A DNA stretch of 58,157 nt. Origin: Terrisporobacter mayombei. GTDB lineage: Bacteria > Bacillota > Clostridia > Peptostreptococcales > Peptostreptococcaceae. The notes under the pieces are model-generated. The model had not been told where the DNA came from, did not search any database, and saw only the letters and a list, made by a program, of their open reading frames with translations. Within the stretch, counting starts at the first letter, position 1, and each line of letters opens with the position of its first letter. Shown here one piece after another: positions 43,838 to 53,775 of this stretch. A program made the translations under genes and the position numbers. The DNA is taken from assembly GCF_014333445.1 (NCBI RefSeq), contig NZ_JACRYU010000022.1, forward strand, positions 1-58,157, written 5' to 3'.

Positions 43838-44878
43838 CTACTTATTCATCATATAAGCGCCAAGTAGCTTTAAAGTATTATCAATAGCATCAATATGACA
43901 TCTTTCATAATGGTGGCTAGTATCAATACCAGGACCTACATTAGCAAATCTGAAATCTTCTCCCCATGAAATAGCTTGAGACGCATCAGAACCATAGCTA
44001 TTAAATACATCCACATTATGACGTATTCTATTTTCTTCAGCTATATCAGTAAGTTTAAATCTTAAATAAGAATCGTATACAGTTAATTTATCTTTAGCAA
44101 GTATACAAACACTGTGCTCATTAGAAGTTTGTCCAGCGCCAACGGGAGCAACATCTATTGATACAAATTCCGTAGTTTTAACTGGAATTGCATTAGACGG
44201 ACCATGCCCAACTTCTTCATAAGTACTTATAAAGAAATTAGTAGTACGTGCAGGAATTATGCTATTTTTTTTGAAATATCTAGCTAACTCTAAAACAATT
44301 GCAACAGCAGCTTTATTATCTATATATCTAGTTTTTATAAAACCAGATTTAGTATATTCAAATCTAGTATCCATATAAATAAAGTCACCAACATTTATTC
44401 CTAAATTAAGAACATCTTCTTTACAATTGACATCTTCATCAAGTCTGATTAGCATAGTTTCATCATTTCTTTCACTGGCAGCCAAAGCTTGTCCATATGT
44501 ATGAGTAGATGAATATTTAAATATAACAGTACCTCTTATTTCACCTTTTTTTCTAGTTATTATAGTACAGTTTTCTCCTTCTACAGCTCCCCAGCAACCA
44601 CCACCGATTTTGTGGTATTTTAATTTACCATCAGAAGTTATTTCTTTAACCATAGCACCTAAAGTATCCATGTGAGCTGAGATTGTTACTTGCTTTTCAT
44701 CATCTTCACCTCTAAGAGTTGCTATTAAACATCCCTTATTTGTAAGACTGCATTCTAATCCTAACTCTTCAAAGTCTTTCTTACATTCTAAAACAGCAAT
44801 ATCTGTATATCCACTTGGACTCGGTATATCAAGATATTTTTTCATTACAGAAATAGTATTATTTAAATCAAATTTCAT
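43838..44878 (-). CDS. M42 family metallopeptidase (glutamyl/leucyl aminopeptidase type)
   Basis: 346 aa, minus strand, RBS GAGGGGGAGAATC. Di-zinc aminopeptidase pattern: SAHMDTLG near 67-74, YIDNKAAVA near 186-194, TYEEVGHG near 219-226 with the catalytic Glu pair, SIDVAPVG near 239 and TSHHYER near 320. Tetrahedral M42 aminopeptidases trim cytoplasmic peptides. The length matches the family. Confidence 0.93.
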   Translation of the reverse strand: MKFDLNNTISVMKKYLDIPSPSGYTDIAVLECKKDFEELGLECSLTNKGCLIATLRGEDDEKQVTISAHMDTLGAMVKEITSDGKLKYHKIGGGCWGAVEGENCTIITRKKGEIRGTVIFKYSSTHTYGQALAASERNDETMLIRLDEDVNCKEDVLNLGINVGDFIYMDTRFEYTKSGFIKTRYIDNKAAVAIVLELARYFKKNSIIPARTTNFFISTYEEVGHGPSNAIPVKTTEFVSIDVAPVGAGQTSNEHSVCILAKDKLTVYDSYLRFKLTDIAEENRIRHNVDVFNSYGSDASQAISWGEDFRFANVGPGIDTSHHYERCHIDAIDNTLKLLGAYMMNK

Positions 44879-45041
44879 GCCTATGATTCTCCCCCTCTGT
44901 ATTTATAATAGCTATTATACCATAAAAATTTTTTGAAAATTCATGAAAATATATTGTTTTGGTAATTACTATTTTAATATTCAGAATATTATATCAAAAT
45001 AGGTTATACCATTTTGTTAATTTTTTACAAAGAGAAAAATT

Positions 45042-45488
45042 ATGACAATAAAAATGGGGCCTAAAATGCTATTATCTTTTATGTGTGCAACATTTACTAT
45101 AGTGCTAGGATTTGTTGTTGCATTTATAATATTTAAAGGTCAATTAGGTCCAGATTCATGGTCTACACTAGGTGCTGCCTCAGGAGCTTGGATAGGTGGT
45201 ACATCAAACATGGTGGCTACTGCTAATGCTCTAAATGTTTCAGAAGAAGGATTAAGTTATTCTATATTAATGGGTTCTGTATCTTATACTATATTATTAT
45301 CAATTCTTATGATGACATTAAAATTCATCAAGAAATTTAATAGATGGACAAAAGCAAATACAGATTATTTAGATGAAGTGACTACTGCTTCAAATGTAAA
45401 CAAAAATAAAAATTCTAATAATGCACCTACATTTATAGATATCATGGTACTACTTGCTATAGGATTTGGAGTATCTTCTTTATTATAA
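45042..45488 (+). pseudogene. DUF819-family membrane protein, truncated remnant
   Basis: 148 codons open, but the family (YjcL-like) normally has about 380-400 residues. The piece begins at the internal KMGPKMLLSF segment and contains the family's GAASGAWIGGTSNMVA motif (about 46-61). It breaks off after one of the next membrane helices. There is no good RBS before the ATG, and the stop lies 12 bases from the end of the opposing FUSC gene. Both ends are missing, so it is a deletion remnant rather than a small functional gene. Confidence 0.7.
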
Positions 45489-45500
45489 TTTACTTATAAA

Positions 45501-47408
45501 TTAAGCAAGTTTCTTCAATCTACTCAAATGATTTAATTCTTGTAAAATTACAGCTATACTACTGATAATAATCTTAGTATCAATATCTTTAGTAGACTCA
45601 ATATCTTTTTCTAGATGAGATATTTGTATACTTATATCTTCATCAGAATAATCAATTAGCTCTCTTAAATCTGATATAATTTCTTTTTGTTTATCTTGAG
45701 TAACATCTTTTTTTAAGATTAAAGCATAAAGTTCATATATATTAGCTACTAAATTTCTTCTTTCAGTAATCATCTCACTAAAATTACTTTCATTAACTAA
45801 AGCTTCATCTGTTCTAGCTTTTGAATCTATTAGAGAAGTTAGGACAACTAAGTTTTTCATTATAGTAGGTCTTTTATTACCGTATAGTAAATTTTCAACT
45901 TCTTTAAGCATCTTAATCATAGTAGAATGATACAAATTATCTAGTTGTTTTATAGAATCATTAAGTTTATAAGGAAATATATATCTATTTGATAATATAG
46001 CCATAATAGCCCCTATAAAAACGTAGAAAACTCTATTGAAAGAAAGAGTATGAACATTTCCAGCAATGGCAGCTGAACCAATAGCTGATATAGTAACAAA
46101 TATTGTGGAGTATTTATATTTATTAATATATCCATTCAGATATCCTGCCAGCATGATAATCATTGTTCTACTAGTTGGATCTTGGAAGATACTAAATAAA
46201 ATAATTATGCAAATAGAACCAATAATAGTAGCAAATAGTCTATCCTTAGTTTTAGAATGTGAAGTTTCATATATAGGAGTAGTAAGTGCTAATATAGTAA
46301 ATAAAATCCATCTACCTTCAGTTAAATTAAAATAATCAACTAAGAAAGCTCCAACAGCTATAGTTATACCCACACGCATTCCATAGCAGAATTTTATAGA
46401 CTTTCTATCAAATAAAAATGACTTTATACAGCTATTTCTAAATATATTTGTATATTCATGGCTAATATTAACTACGTTAAAATGTTTCACATCTAACTTT
46501 CTCAGATTATCTAAGGTATCTGATAATAAAAGCATGCTATCTAAAACTTGAAGATTCAACAAATCATTTATATTTTTTTCTTCACATATTTTTAATAAAT
46601 CATCCACATATTTAGAGGATGGGCATGATTTATTATCAAGAGTTAATTTTACATCAATTATGAGTTCTTCTAAGGTTGATAATATATTTTTATCAATTGA
46701 ATTAATATTTTTTCTATCTAGTAAAGTGCTTATACTTTCTAGTGAAATAGAAAGATTTAATTTTAAACGACCTTCAAAAGTTAAATAATAGTTATACTCT
46801 CTTTTGTCATAAACCATTATTCTAAACTTATCTATTGAATCATGTATCATTTGGTTAACTTCTATATCATTTATATTTTCTTTATTATGAATTTTATCAG
46901 TTATTAAATCACAGACATTATGTAATAATTTATTCCCAGATTTATGTAATTTATTTTTGTTTACTATAAGCTGAGATAATATTATAACTATTGCTCCAAC
47001 AGCTAATGATAATAATCTGATTGGTAATTTATCATAAGATACAGGACTACTAAGTATAAAAAGATATTGCAAACTAAAAGGAAGATATATAGAGCTTCTT
47101 AGGGTAGAGCAAAAAATATAACTTATGAAGAATAATATTGCAAAGTTAAGTAATATTCCTAAGTACATATTTTCACTGGCGAAATGAGCTCCAATACCAA
47201 TTAATAAGTTTATACATAATAACCTCAATGTATTTTTTACAGGTGATAAAGTTAAATCTCTATCTAATAACATTAACACTGCTGTTATTGTTGTTACTCC
47301 TATTAAAGTATTTTCTTCACCAAATATTGATTTAAAAATTACTATGAAGGTTATAATAAATAGAAACAGAATTGTTTTAGATATCACTAGATCTTTATTA
47401 ATTTTCAT
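45501..47408 (-). CDS. FUSC-family membrane protein
   Basis: 635 aa, minus strand, RBS AAGGAGGTAATC. Two hydrophobic blocks, about 8-150 and 345-475, each of about six helices and each followed by a long charged cytoplasmic segment; this doubled layout is typical of fusaric-acid-resistance/aromatic-acid exporter proteins. The motif GRWILFTILALTTPIYETSHSK (split over about 368-389) matches the FUSC core. The substrate is unknown. Transcribed away from the LacI-type gene. Confidence 0.8.
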   Translation of the reverse strand: MKINKDLVISKTILFLFIITFIVIFKSIFGEENTLIGVTTITAVLMLLDRDLTLSPVKNTLRLLCINLLIGIGAHFASENMYLGILLNFAILFFISYIFCSTLRSSIYLPFSLQYLFILSSPVSYDKLPIRLLSLAVGAIVIILSQLIVNKNKLHKSGNKLLHNVCDLITDKIHNKENINDIEVNQMIHDSIDKFRIMVYDKREYNYYLTFEGRLKLNLSISLESISTLLDRKNINSIDKNILSTLEELIIDVKLTLDNKSCPSSKYVDDLLKICEEKNINDLLNLQVLDSMLLLSDTLDNLRKLDVKHFNVVNISHEYTNIFRNSCIKSFLFDRKSIKFCYGMRVGITIAVGAFLVDYFNLTEGRWILFTILALTTPIYETSHSKTKDRLFATIIGSICIIILFSIFQDPTSRTMIIMLAGYLNGYINKYKYSTIFVTISAIGSAAIAGNVHTLSFNRVFYVFIGAIMAILSNRYIFPYKLNDSIKQLDNLYHSTMIKMLKEVENLLYGNKRPTIMKNLVVLTSLIDSKARTDEALVNESNFSEMITERRNLVANIYELYALILKKDVTQDKQKEIISDLRELIDYSDEDISIQISHLEKDIESTKDIDTKIIISSIAVILQELNHLSRLKKLA

Positions 47409-47470
47409 GATTACCTCCTTTTATGATAGTATTAAATTTCACATATACAATTATTATTAGTCAAAATCAA

Positions 47471-47507
47471 AAATTAATTAATATTAAATTTTAATATTAA
47501 TTAATTT
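47471..47507. repeat. Perfect 37-bp AT palindrome between divergent genes
   Basis: Arms of 18 bp (47471-47488 and 47490-47507) around one central T. A second inverted repeat, ATACTTATAA/TTATAAGTAT, lies at 47518-47554. Both sit in the FUSC/LacI intergenic region and may be operators or simply AT cruciforms. Confidence 0.6.
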
Positions 47508-47701
47508 ATAGTAAATAATACTTATAACAATAAAAAATTACTTATTATAAGTATAAATAAATTATGTCAAGTAAACAAATATTAACTGATACAAATTGCA
47601 ATTATATCATATTTTGTATTTATAAAAAATAGAAGATATGATAAAATGTAGAAATTAGATAAAGAATTCGTTTTGAGTGAAATATAAATAGGAGGAAAGA
47701 A

Positions 47702-48715
47702 ATGAAAAATAATGTAACAATAAAAGATGTTGCAAGACTTGCTGGCGTATCTATATCAACTGTTTCAAGAGTTATAAATGATTCAAAGCCAGTAACGGAC
47801 GAAGTTAAGCAAAGAGTTTTAGATGTAATAAAGGAAACTGGATATGTTCCAAATCCACTTGCTAGAAGTCTTGTAACTAAAAAAAGTAATTTAATAGGAG
47901 TTATAATACCTGAGGTTTCAGATTCTTTTGTTAACGAAATATTGAACGGAGTAGAAGCAGTTGCTAAGATGTATGACTATGACATTCTTTTAGTAAATAC
48001 TTATTCAGATAAGGAACAAGAGTTAGACAGTATAAGATTGCTTAAAACTAAACAAGTTGAAGGTATAGTAATGGTATCATGGATACTTGACGAAGACCAT
48101 GTTAATTGTATGAAGGAGAGCCGTATACCAGCAGTTTATATAAGTAAAACGGCAAGAAACTTTGATTTATATACAGTAAGCACAAGTAATGAAAATGCTT
48201 CTTACGATATGACAAAATACTTAATAGATAATGGCCATAAAGATATAGCATTCATAATGACAAGTATAGATGAAACTATATTAGAAAAAGAAAGAAGAAC
48301 AGGTTACGAAAGAGCTTTAAAAGATAATAATATAGAAATTAAATCAGAGTTAATAAAGCATGGTAATACTGATTATGAGGGCGGATATAATAGTATGAAA
48401 GAACTTTTAGATAACAACATAATACCATCGGCAGCCTTTGTAACAGGAGATGAAGCAGCAGTTGGCGCTATAAATGCTATATTTGATGCAGGTTACAGTG
48501 TTCCGGAAGATATATCAGTAGCTGGATTCAATGATACAAAATTAGCGAAAATATATAGACCAAAATTAACTACAGTGTTCCAACCGCTATTCGATATGGG
48601 GGCAGTTTCAATAAGGGCTTTAATCAAACTTATAAATGGTGAAGAGCTTGATGATAAGAAAATAGAACTTCCATATCAAATAATGGAGAGACAAAGTGTT
48701 AAGTGTAAAAAATAA
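47702..48715 (+). CDS. LacI-family transcriptional regulator
   Basis: 337 aa, RBS TAGGAGGAAAGAA. N-terminal helix-turn-helix TIKDVARLAGVSISTVSRVIND (split over 5-26) and hinge PNPLARSLVTKKS, then a periplasmic-binding-protein-like effector domain (about 60-330). CcpA/PurR-type. It stands upstream of the hut operon on the same strand with a terminator between, so control of hut or of the divergent FUSC gene is possible but unproven. Confidence 0.9.
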   Translation: MKNNVTIKDVARLAGVSISTVSRVINDSKPVTDEVKQRVLDVIKETGYVPNPLARSLVTKKSNLIGVIIPEVSDSFVNEILNGVEAVAKMYDYDILLVNTYSDKEQELDSIRLLKTKQVEGIVMVSWILDEDHVNCMKESRIPAVYISKTARNFDLYTVSTSNENASYDMTKYLIDNGHKDIAFIMTSIDETILEKERRTGYERALKDNNIEIKSELIKHGNTDYEGGYNSMKELLDNNIIPSAAFVTGDEAAVGAINAIFDAGYSVPEDISVAGFNDTKLAKIYRPKLTTVFQPLFDMGAVSIRALIKLINGEELDDKKIELPYQIMERQSVKCKK

Positions 48716-48732
48716 TACATAAAATATATTTT

Positions 48733-48768
48733 AAGTACATTATCAATTTATGATGATGTATTTTTTTT
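48733..48768 (+). terminator. Terminator after the LacI-type gene
   Basis: TACATTATCA (48736-48745) with TGATGATGTA (48751-48760), one G-U, 5-nt loop, T8. Confidence 0.85.
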
Positions 48769-48925
48769 ATGATTTGACGCATATTTATATGGAAAAAATT
48801 AGAAGGTATCTTTAAGGAATATGTAGAATATCTATCTAATGGAGATTATTTAACAAGCCTTTTATAATAATTATAGAAATTATTAATTTCCATCAACTTT
48901 TAGGTAAAAAGAATCGTAGGTTCTG

Positions 48926-48954
48926 TTGACATGATTAAATCAAATTTTTATTAA
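48926..48954 (+). promoter_or_regulatory. Probable sigma-A promoter of the hut operon
   Basis: TTGACA (48926-48931), 17-base spacer, TATTAA (48949-48954), about 40 bases before the hutH start codon. The -35 is consensus; the -10 matches four of six. Confidence 0.55.
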
Positions 48955-48994
48955 ATTTTATAAATAATAATATTAAGGGTTGTGGGAGGTTTAT

Positions 48995-50572
48995 ATGAAA
49001 AAAATAATAATCAATGGTAATAGCTTAACATTAGAAGACTTAATTAATGTTGCAAGACATAATTATCCAGTTGAAATAAGTGAGTCTGCTTTAGAGAAAG
49101 TTAAAGTATCTAGACAAATAGTGGATGATATTGTTGAAGCTGGTCAAATATCTTATGGTATAACAACTGGTTTTGGAAAATTCTCTGATGTAGCTATATC
49201 AAAAGATGACTGTAAAGTACTGCAAAGAAATCTTATAATGTCTCACTCTTGTGGAGTTGGAAATCCTTTAAGTGAAGAAGTAGTAAGGGCCATGATGGTT
49301 TTGAGAACAAATGCTTTATCAAAGGGGTATTCAGGCGCTAGACCAGAAACTCTTGAAGTATTGACTCAAATGTTGAATAAAGGTGTTCATCCAATAGTTC
49401 CTGAAAAAGGTTCACTTGGTTCTTCAGGAGACTTAGCTCCTTTATCTCACATGGTACTAACTATGTTAGGACTAGGAGAAGCAATTTATCAAGGTAAAAG
49501 AATGGATTCAAAAGAAGCTATGGAGAAGGCAGGAATTAAACCTCTAGAATTTTTATCTGCTAAAGAAGGTTTGGCACTAATAAATGGTACACAATGTATG
49601 ACTGCTATTGGTGCTATAACTGTTTATGATGCATTAAATTTAATGAAAACAGCTGATATATCTCTTTGCTTAACAATGGAAGCATTAAATGGTATAACTT
49701 GTGCTATGGATGAAAGAGTTCATTTAGTAAGACCTCACAAAGGCCAATTTAATACTGCAAAAAATGTATTAACTATGGTAGAAGGTAGTGAAATGGTAAC
49801 TGAACAAGGTGATCTTAGAACTCAAGATGCTTATTCTTTGAGATGTTCACCACAAATACATGGAGCTAGTAAAGATGCATTAGAATATGTAAAAGAAAAA
49901 TTAGAAATAGAAATGAACTCAGTAACTGATAACCCAATCATATTCCCAGGAGAAGATCAAAAGATAATATCTGGCGGTAACTTCCATGGTCAGCCAATGG
50001 CTTTAAGTTTTGATTTCTTAGGAATAGCTCTATCAGAATTAGCTAATATATCTGAAAGAAGATTAGAAAAAATGGTAAATCCAGCTCTTAGCTATGGATT
50101 GCCTGCATTTTTAGTAAATCACGGAGGATTAAACTCTGGATTTATGATAGTTCAATATAGTGCTGCATCTTTAGTATCAGAAAATAAAGTTTTAGCACAT
50201 CCTGCAAGTGTTGACTCTATACCATCTTCTGCAAACCAAGAGGATCATGTTTCTATGGGTACAATAGCTGCAAGAAAAGCTAGAGATATAATGGATAATG
50301 TTAGAAAAGTTATTGCTATGGAAATATTAACAAGTGTTCAAGCGATAGATTTAAGAGGAAAGAAAAAATTAGGAGTAGGTACAGAAGCTGCTTATAGAAT
50401 AGTTAGAGAACATACTCCTTTCATAGATAAAGATAGAATAATGTACAAAGATATAAATATTTGTGAAGATTTAATAAAAGATAACTTATTAGTTGAAGCT
50501 GTTGAAGAAGCTTTAGAACAAGAAATATTATTATTTGAAGATATAGAAGCAAGCAAAGCATTATCATATTAA
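48995..50572 (+). CDS. hutH: Histidine ammonia-lyase
   Basis: 525 aa from ATG at 48995, behind GTGGGAGGTTTAT; the in-frame TTG at 48980 would put the RBS inside the gene. Converts histidine to urocanate and ammonia. The electrophilic MIO prosthetic group forms from three residues in KGSLGSSGDLAPLSH. Here they read S143-S144-G145, where most histidine ammonia-lyases have Ala-Ser-Gly. Other family features: TTGFGKF near 48, QDAYSLRC near 272 and SVTDNPIIF near 304. First gene of the hut operon. Confidence 0.95.
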   Translation: MKKIIINGNSLTLEDLINVARHNYPVEISESALEKVKVSRQIVDDIVEAGQISYGITTGFGKFSDVAISKDDCKVLQRNLIMSHSCGVGNPLSEEVVRAMMVLRTNALSKGYSGARPETLEVLTQMLNKGVHPIVPEKGSLGSSGDLAPLSHMVLTMLGLGEAIYQGKRMDSKEAMEKAGIKPLEFLSAKEGLALINGTQCMTAIGAITVYDALNLMKTADISLCLTMEALNGITCAMDERVHLVRPHKGQFNTAKNVLTMVEGSEMVTEQGDLRTQDAYSLRCSPQIHGASKDALEYVKEKLEIEMNSVTDNPIIFPGEDQKIISGGNFHGQPMALSFDFLGIALSELANISERRLEKMVNPALSYGLPAFLVNHGGLNSGFMIVQYSAASLVSENKVLAHPASVDSIPSSANQEDHVSMGTIAARKARDIMDNVRKVIAMEILTSVQAIDLRGKKKLGVGTEAAYRIVREHTPFIDKDRIMYKDINICEDLIKDNLLVEAVEEALEQEILLFEDIEASKALSY

Positions 50573-50605
50573 TCAAAATATATTTTTATTAAAGGGGAGT
50601 TCAAG

Positions 50606-52666
50606 ATGGAAAAGACTATTAATTTAGAAAATAATCAAGGATTTACAAATAAAGATATAAATGGAGCAATGACTATAAAGTTAACTGAAATACCAAAGGA
50701 AATACCTAAATTTGAAGAAGGTATAAGAAGAGCTCCAAGAAGAGAAGCCAAACTAAGCAATGCTGATATAAAATTAGCTTTGAAAAATGCTTTAAGATAT
50801 ATACCTGAGGAGTATCATGAAGAATTAGCTCCTGAATTTTTAGATGAATTAATGACAAGGGGAAGAATTTATGGATATAGATTTAGACCAGAAGGAAAAC
50901 TTGTAGGTAAATCGATAGATGAATATAAGGGTAATTGTACAGAGGGAAAAGCTTTCCAAGTTATGATAGATAATAACTTAGATTTTGATGTAGCGCTATA
51001 TCCTTATGAATTGGTTACTTATGGAGAGACAGGCCAAGTATTCCAAAACTGGATGCAATACCAATTGGTAAAAAAATATTTAGAAGTATTAACTCAAGAT
51101 CAAACTTTAGTAATACAATCAGGTCATCCTGTTGGACTATTTAAATCTAAACCAGATGCACCAAGAGTAATACTTACAAACTCACTTATGGTAGGTATGT
51201 TTGATAATCAAGAAGATTGGAAAAGAGCAACTGCAATAGGTGTGGCCAATTATGGTCAAATGACTGCTGGTGGATGGATGTACATAGGTCCACAAGGTAT
51301 AGTCCATGGAACTTATTCAACTATCTTAAATGCAGGTAGATTAAAACTTGGAATACCACAAGACAAAGATTTAACTGGAAGATTATTCGTTACTTCTGGT
51401 CTTGGTGGAATGAGTGGTGCCCAAGGTAAAGCAGTAGAAATAGCTGGTGGAGTTGGTATAATAGCTGAAGTTGATTATTCAAGAATAGAAACTAGATATA
51501 CTCAAGGATGGGTAAGTAAGGTTGCTGAAACTTGTGAAGAAGCTTTCAAACTAGCTCACGAAAAAATGGAAGCAGAAGAACCTTGCGCTATAGCTTATCA
51601 TGGTAATATAGTTGATTTGCTTCAATATGCGGTAGACAACAATATTCATATAGATTTATTATCTGACCAAACTTCTTGTCATGCAGTATATGACGGAGGA
51701 TATTGTCCACAAGGAATAAGTTTTGAAGAAAGAACAGAACTTTTAGCTAATGATCCGGAAAAATTTGCTACTTTAGTAAATGAAACCTTAAGAAAGCATT
51801 TTGAATTAATAAAAATATTACATGATAGGGGAGTTTACTTCTTTGATTATGGAAATAGTTTTATGAAGGCAGTATATGATGCTGGATGCAAAGAAATTTC
51901 TAAAAATGGAGTAGATGAAAAAGATGGATTCATATTCCCATCTTATGTGGAAGATATTTTGGGGCCACAATTATTTGATTTTGGATATGGACCATTTAGA
52001 TGGGTATGTTTAAGTGGTAAACATGAAGATTTAGTGAAAACAGATGAAGCTGCTATGAGCTGTATAGATCCAGATAGAAGATATCAAGACAGAGATAACT
52101 GGATTTGGATAAGAGATGCAGTTAAAAATAATTTAGTGGTTGGAACTCAAGCAAGAATACTATATCAAGATGCGATGGGAAGAACTAATATAGCACTTAA
52201 ATTCAATGATATGGTAAGACGTGGAGAAATAGGACCAGTTATGATGGGTAGAGATCACCATGATGTATCAGGAACAGACTCTCCATTTAGAGAAACTTCT
52301 AATATAAAAGATGGAAGTAATATAATGGCTGATATGGCTACTCATTGTTTCGCAGGAAACTGTGCAAGAGGTATGAGCTTAGTTGCTCTTCACAATGGTG
52401 GCGGAGTTGGAATAGGTAAATCTATAAATGGTGGATTTGGTATGGTACTAGATGGTTCTCAAAGAGTAGATGATATACTTAGAACTTCAATGCCTTGGGA
52501 TGTTATGAGTGGAGTTGCTAGACGTGCTTGGGCTAGAAATGAAAACTCTATAACAACTGTTATGGAATATAACAAAATGTGTGAAGGAAAAGATCACATA
52601 ACTCTACCATTCTTAGTAAATGAAGATTTAATAGAAGAAGTTGTCGGGGATAAGGAATTCGAATAA
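50606..52666 (+). CDS. hutU: Urocanate hydratase
   Basis: 686 aa, RBS AAAGGGGAG. Adds water to urocanate to give imidazolone propionate with NAD+ as an electrophilic cofactor. Seen: QSGHPVGLF near 172, GGWMYIGPQGIVHGT near 224-238, GLGGMSGAQ near 272-280 and GRDHHDVSGTDSP near 549. It is longer than the Bacillus and proteobacterial enzyme (about 555 residues) and has the size of the long type. Lies 33 bases after hutH. Confidence 0.95.
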   Translation: MEKTINLENNQGFTNKDINGAMTIKLTEIPKEIPKFEEGIRRAPRREAKLSNADIKLALKNALRYIPEEYHEELAPEFLDELMTRGRIYGYRFRPEGKLVGKSIDEYKGNCTEGKAFQVMIDNNLDFDVALYPYELVTYGETGQVFQNWMQYQLVKKYLEVLTQDQTLVIQSGHPVGLFKSKPDAPRVILTNSLMVGMFDNQEDWKRATAIGVANYGQMTAGGWMYIGPQGIVHGTYSTILNAGRLKLGIPQDKDLTGRLFVTSGLGGMSGAQGKAVEIAGGVGIIAEVDYSRIETRYTQGWVSKVAETCEEAFKLAHEKMEAEEPCAIAYHGNIVDLLQYAVDNNIHIDLLSDQTSCHAVYDGGYCPQGISFEERTELLANDPEKFATLVNETLRKHFELIKILHDRGVYFFDYGNSFMKAVYDAGCKEISKNGVDEKDGFIFPSYVEDILGPQLFDFGYGPFRWVCLSGKHEDLVKTDEAAMSCIDPDRRYQDRDNWIWIRDAVKNNLVVGTQARILYQDAMGRTNIALKFNDMVRRGEIGPVMMGRDHHDVSGTDSPFRETSNIKDGSNIMADMATHCFAGNCARGMSLVALHNGGGVGIGKSINGGFGMVLDGSQRVDDILRTSMPWDVMSGVARRAWARNENSITTVMEYNKMCEGKDHITLPFLVNEDLIEEVVGDKEFE

Positions 52667-52742
52667 AAATTTAAACTATGAATAGACATTGAATATAAAT
52701 AAAAATTTGAATATTAATCTTATAGATTGAATAGATAAAAAT

Positions 52743-52770
52743 GAAGGCTTTAAATAAAAGTAAAGCCTTC
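52743..52770 (+). repeat. Intercistronic hairpin between hutU and ftcD without a T-run
   Basis: GAAGGCTTTA (52743-52752) and TAAAGCCTTC (52761-52770), 8-nt loop. The following sequence (AAGTGAATTT) is not a terminator tail. May stabilise or process the mRNA, or be a weak terminator. Confidence 0.65.
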
Positions 52771-52836
52771 AAGTGAATTTATTAATAGCTAAATAAAAAT
52801 AGCTTAAATATTTATAAAAACAGGGGGTAAAAGGAC

Positions 52837-53730
52837 ATGGCAATAGTACAATGTGTTCCAAATTTTAGTGAAGGTAGAGATTTAGAAAAAATAGAAAAGA
52901 TAGTAAGTCCTTTAAGAGGAAAAGCAGGAGTAAAATTACTTAACTATGAAGCTGATAAAGATTATAACAGAGTTGTAGTTACAGTAATAGGAGAACCACA
53001 AGCTGTTAAAAATGCTATCTTTGAAGCAATAGGGGTAGCTAAAGACGTGATAGATATGAATGTTCACAAAGGTCAACATTCAAGATTTGGAGCAACAGAT
53101 GTGTGTCCATTTATACCAATCAAAGGAATGGATATGGATGACTGTGTAAAACTTGCAAAAGAACTGGGAGATATGGTAGCAAAAGAATATGAAATACCAG
53201 TATTTTTATATGAAGCTGCTGCAACAAAACCTGAAAGAGAAAACCTTGCAACTGTAAGAAAAGGTGAATATGAAGGTTTAGATGCTAAATTTGAAGATGC
53301 TGCGTGGGCTCCTGATTTTGGAAAAGCTAAAAAACATCCAACTGCTGGAGCTGTAGCTATTGGAGCTAGAAAACCTCTTATAGCTTATAACATAAATTTA
53401 GACACTCCAAATATAGAAATAGCTAGTAAGATAGCAAAAACTATAAGACATTCAAGTGGAGGATATAGATTTATAAAAGCAGGTCCAGTAGAAATACCTG
53501 AGAGAAACATAACTCAAGTTACTATGAACCTAACTGATTACAGTAAAACAGCAATGTATAGAGCATTTGAAGCAGTAAAAATGGAAGCTAGAAGATACGG
53601 TGTAAATGTAACAGGTAGTGAGATAGTTGGACTTTGCCCTATGGAAGCTTTAATAGATGTTGCTGCATATTATTTAGGTTTAGAAAATTTCTCATTAGAC
53701 AAAGTATTAGAAACAAGTTTAATGGAGTAA
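52837..53730 (+). CDS. ftcD: Glutamate formimidoyltransferase
   Basis: 297 aa, RBS CAGGGGGTAAAAGG. MAIVQCVPNFSEGRD opens the formiminotransferase N domain, with HKGQHSRFGATDVCPFIP (split over 82-99) and the C domain GYRFIKAGP and SEIVGLCPMEAL. Transfers the formimino group of N-formimino-glutamate to tetrahydrofolate, releasing glutamate. The cyclodeaminase half found fused to it in animals is a separate gene at 55146. Confidence 0.94.
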   Translation: MAIVQCVPNFSEGRDLEKIEKIVSPLRGKAGVKLLNYEADKDYNRVVVTVIGEPQAVKNAIFEAIGVAKDVIDMNVHKGQHSRFGATDVCPFIPIKGMDMDDCVKLAKELGDMVAKEYEIPVFLYEAAATKPERENLATVRKGEYEGLDAKFEDAAWAPDFGKAKKHPTAGAVAIGARKPLIAYNINLDTPNIEIASKIAKTIRHSSGGYRFIKAGPVEIPERNITQVTMNLTDYSKTAMYRAFEAVKMEARRYGVNVTGSEIVGLCPMEALIDVAAYYLGLENFSLDKVLETSLME

Positions 53731-53775
53731 TTTTGCAATTAATATATTACTGATAAATATTAATGAGGTATAAAT

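Noticed and set aside
48980..48994. Earlier TTG start for hutH
   Set aside because: The RBS GGGAGG lies inside this extension and the ATG at 48995 gives the normal HutH N-terminus.
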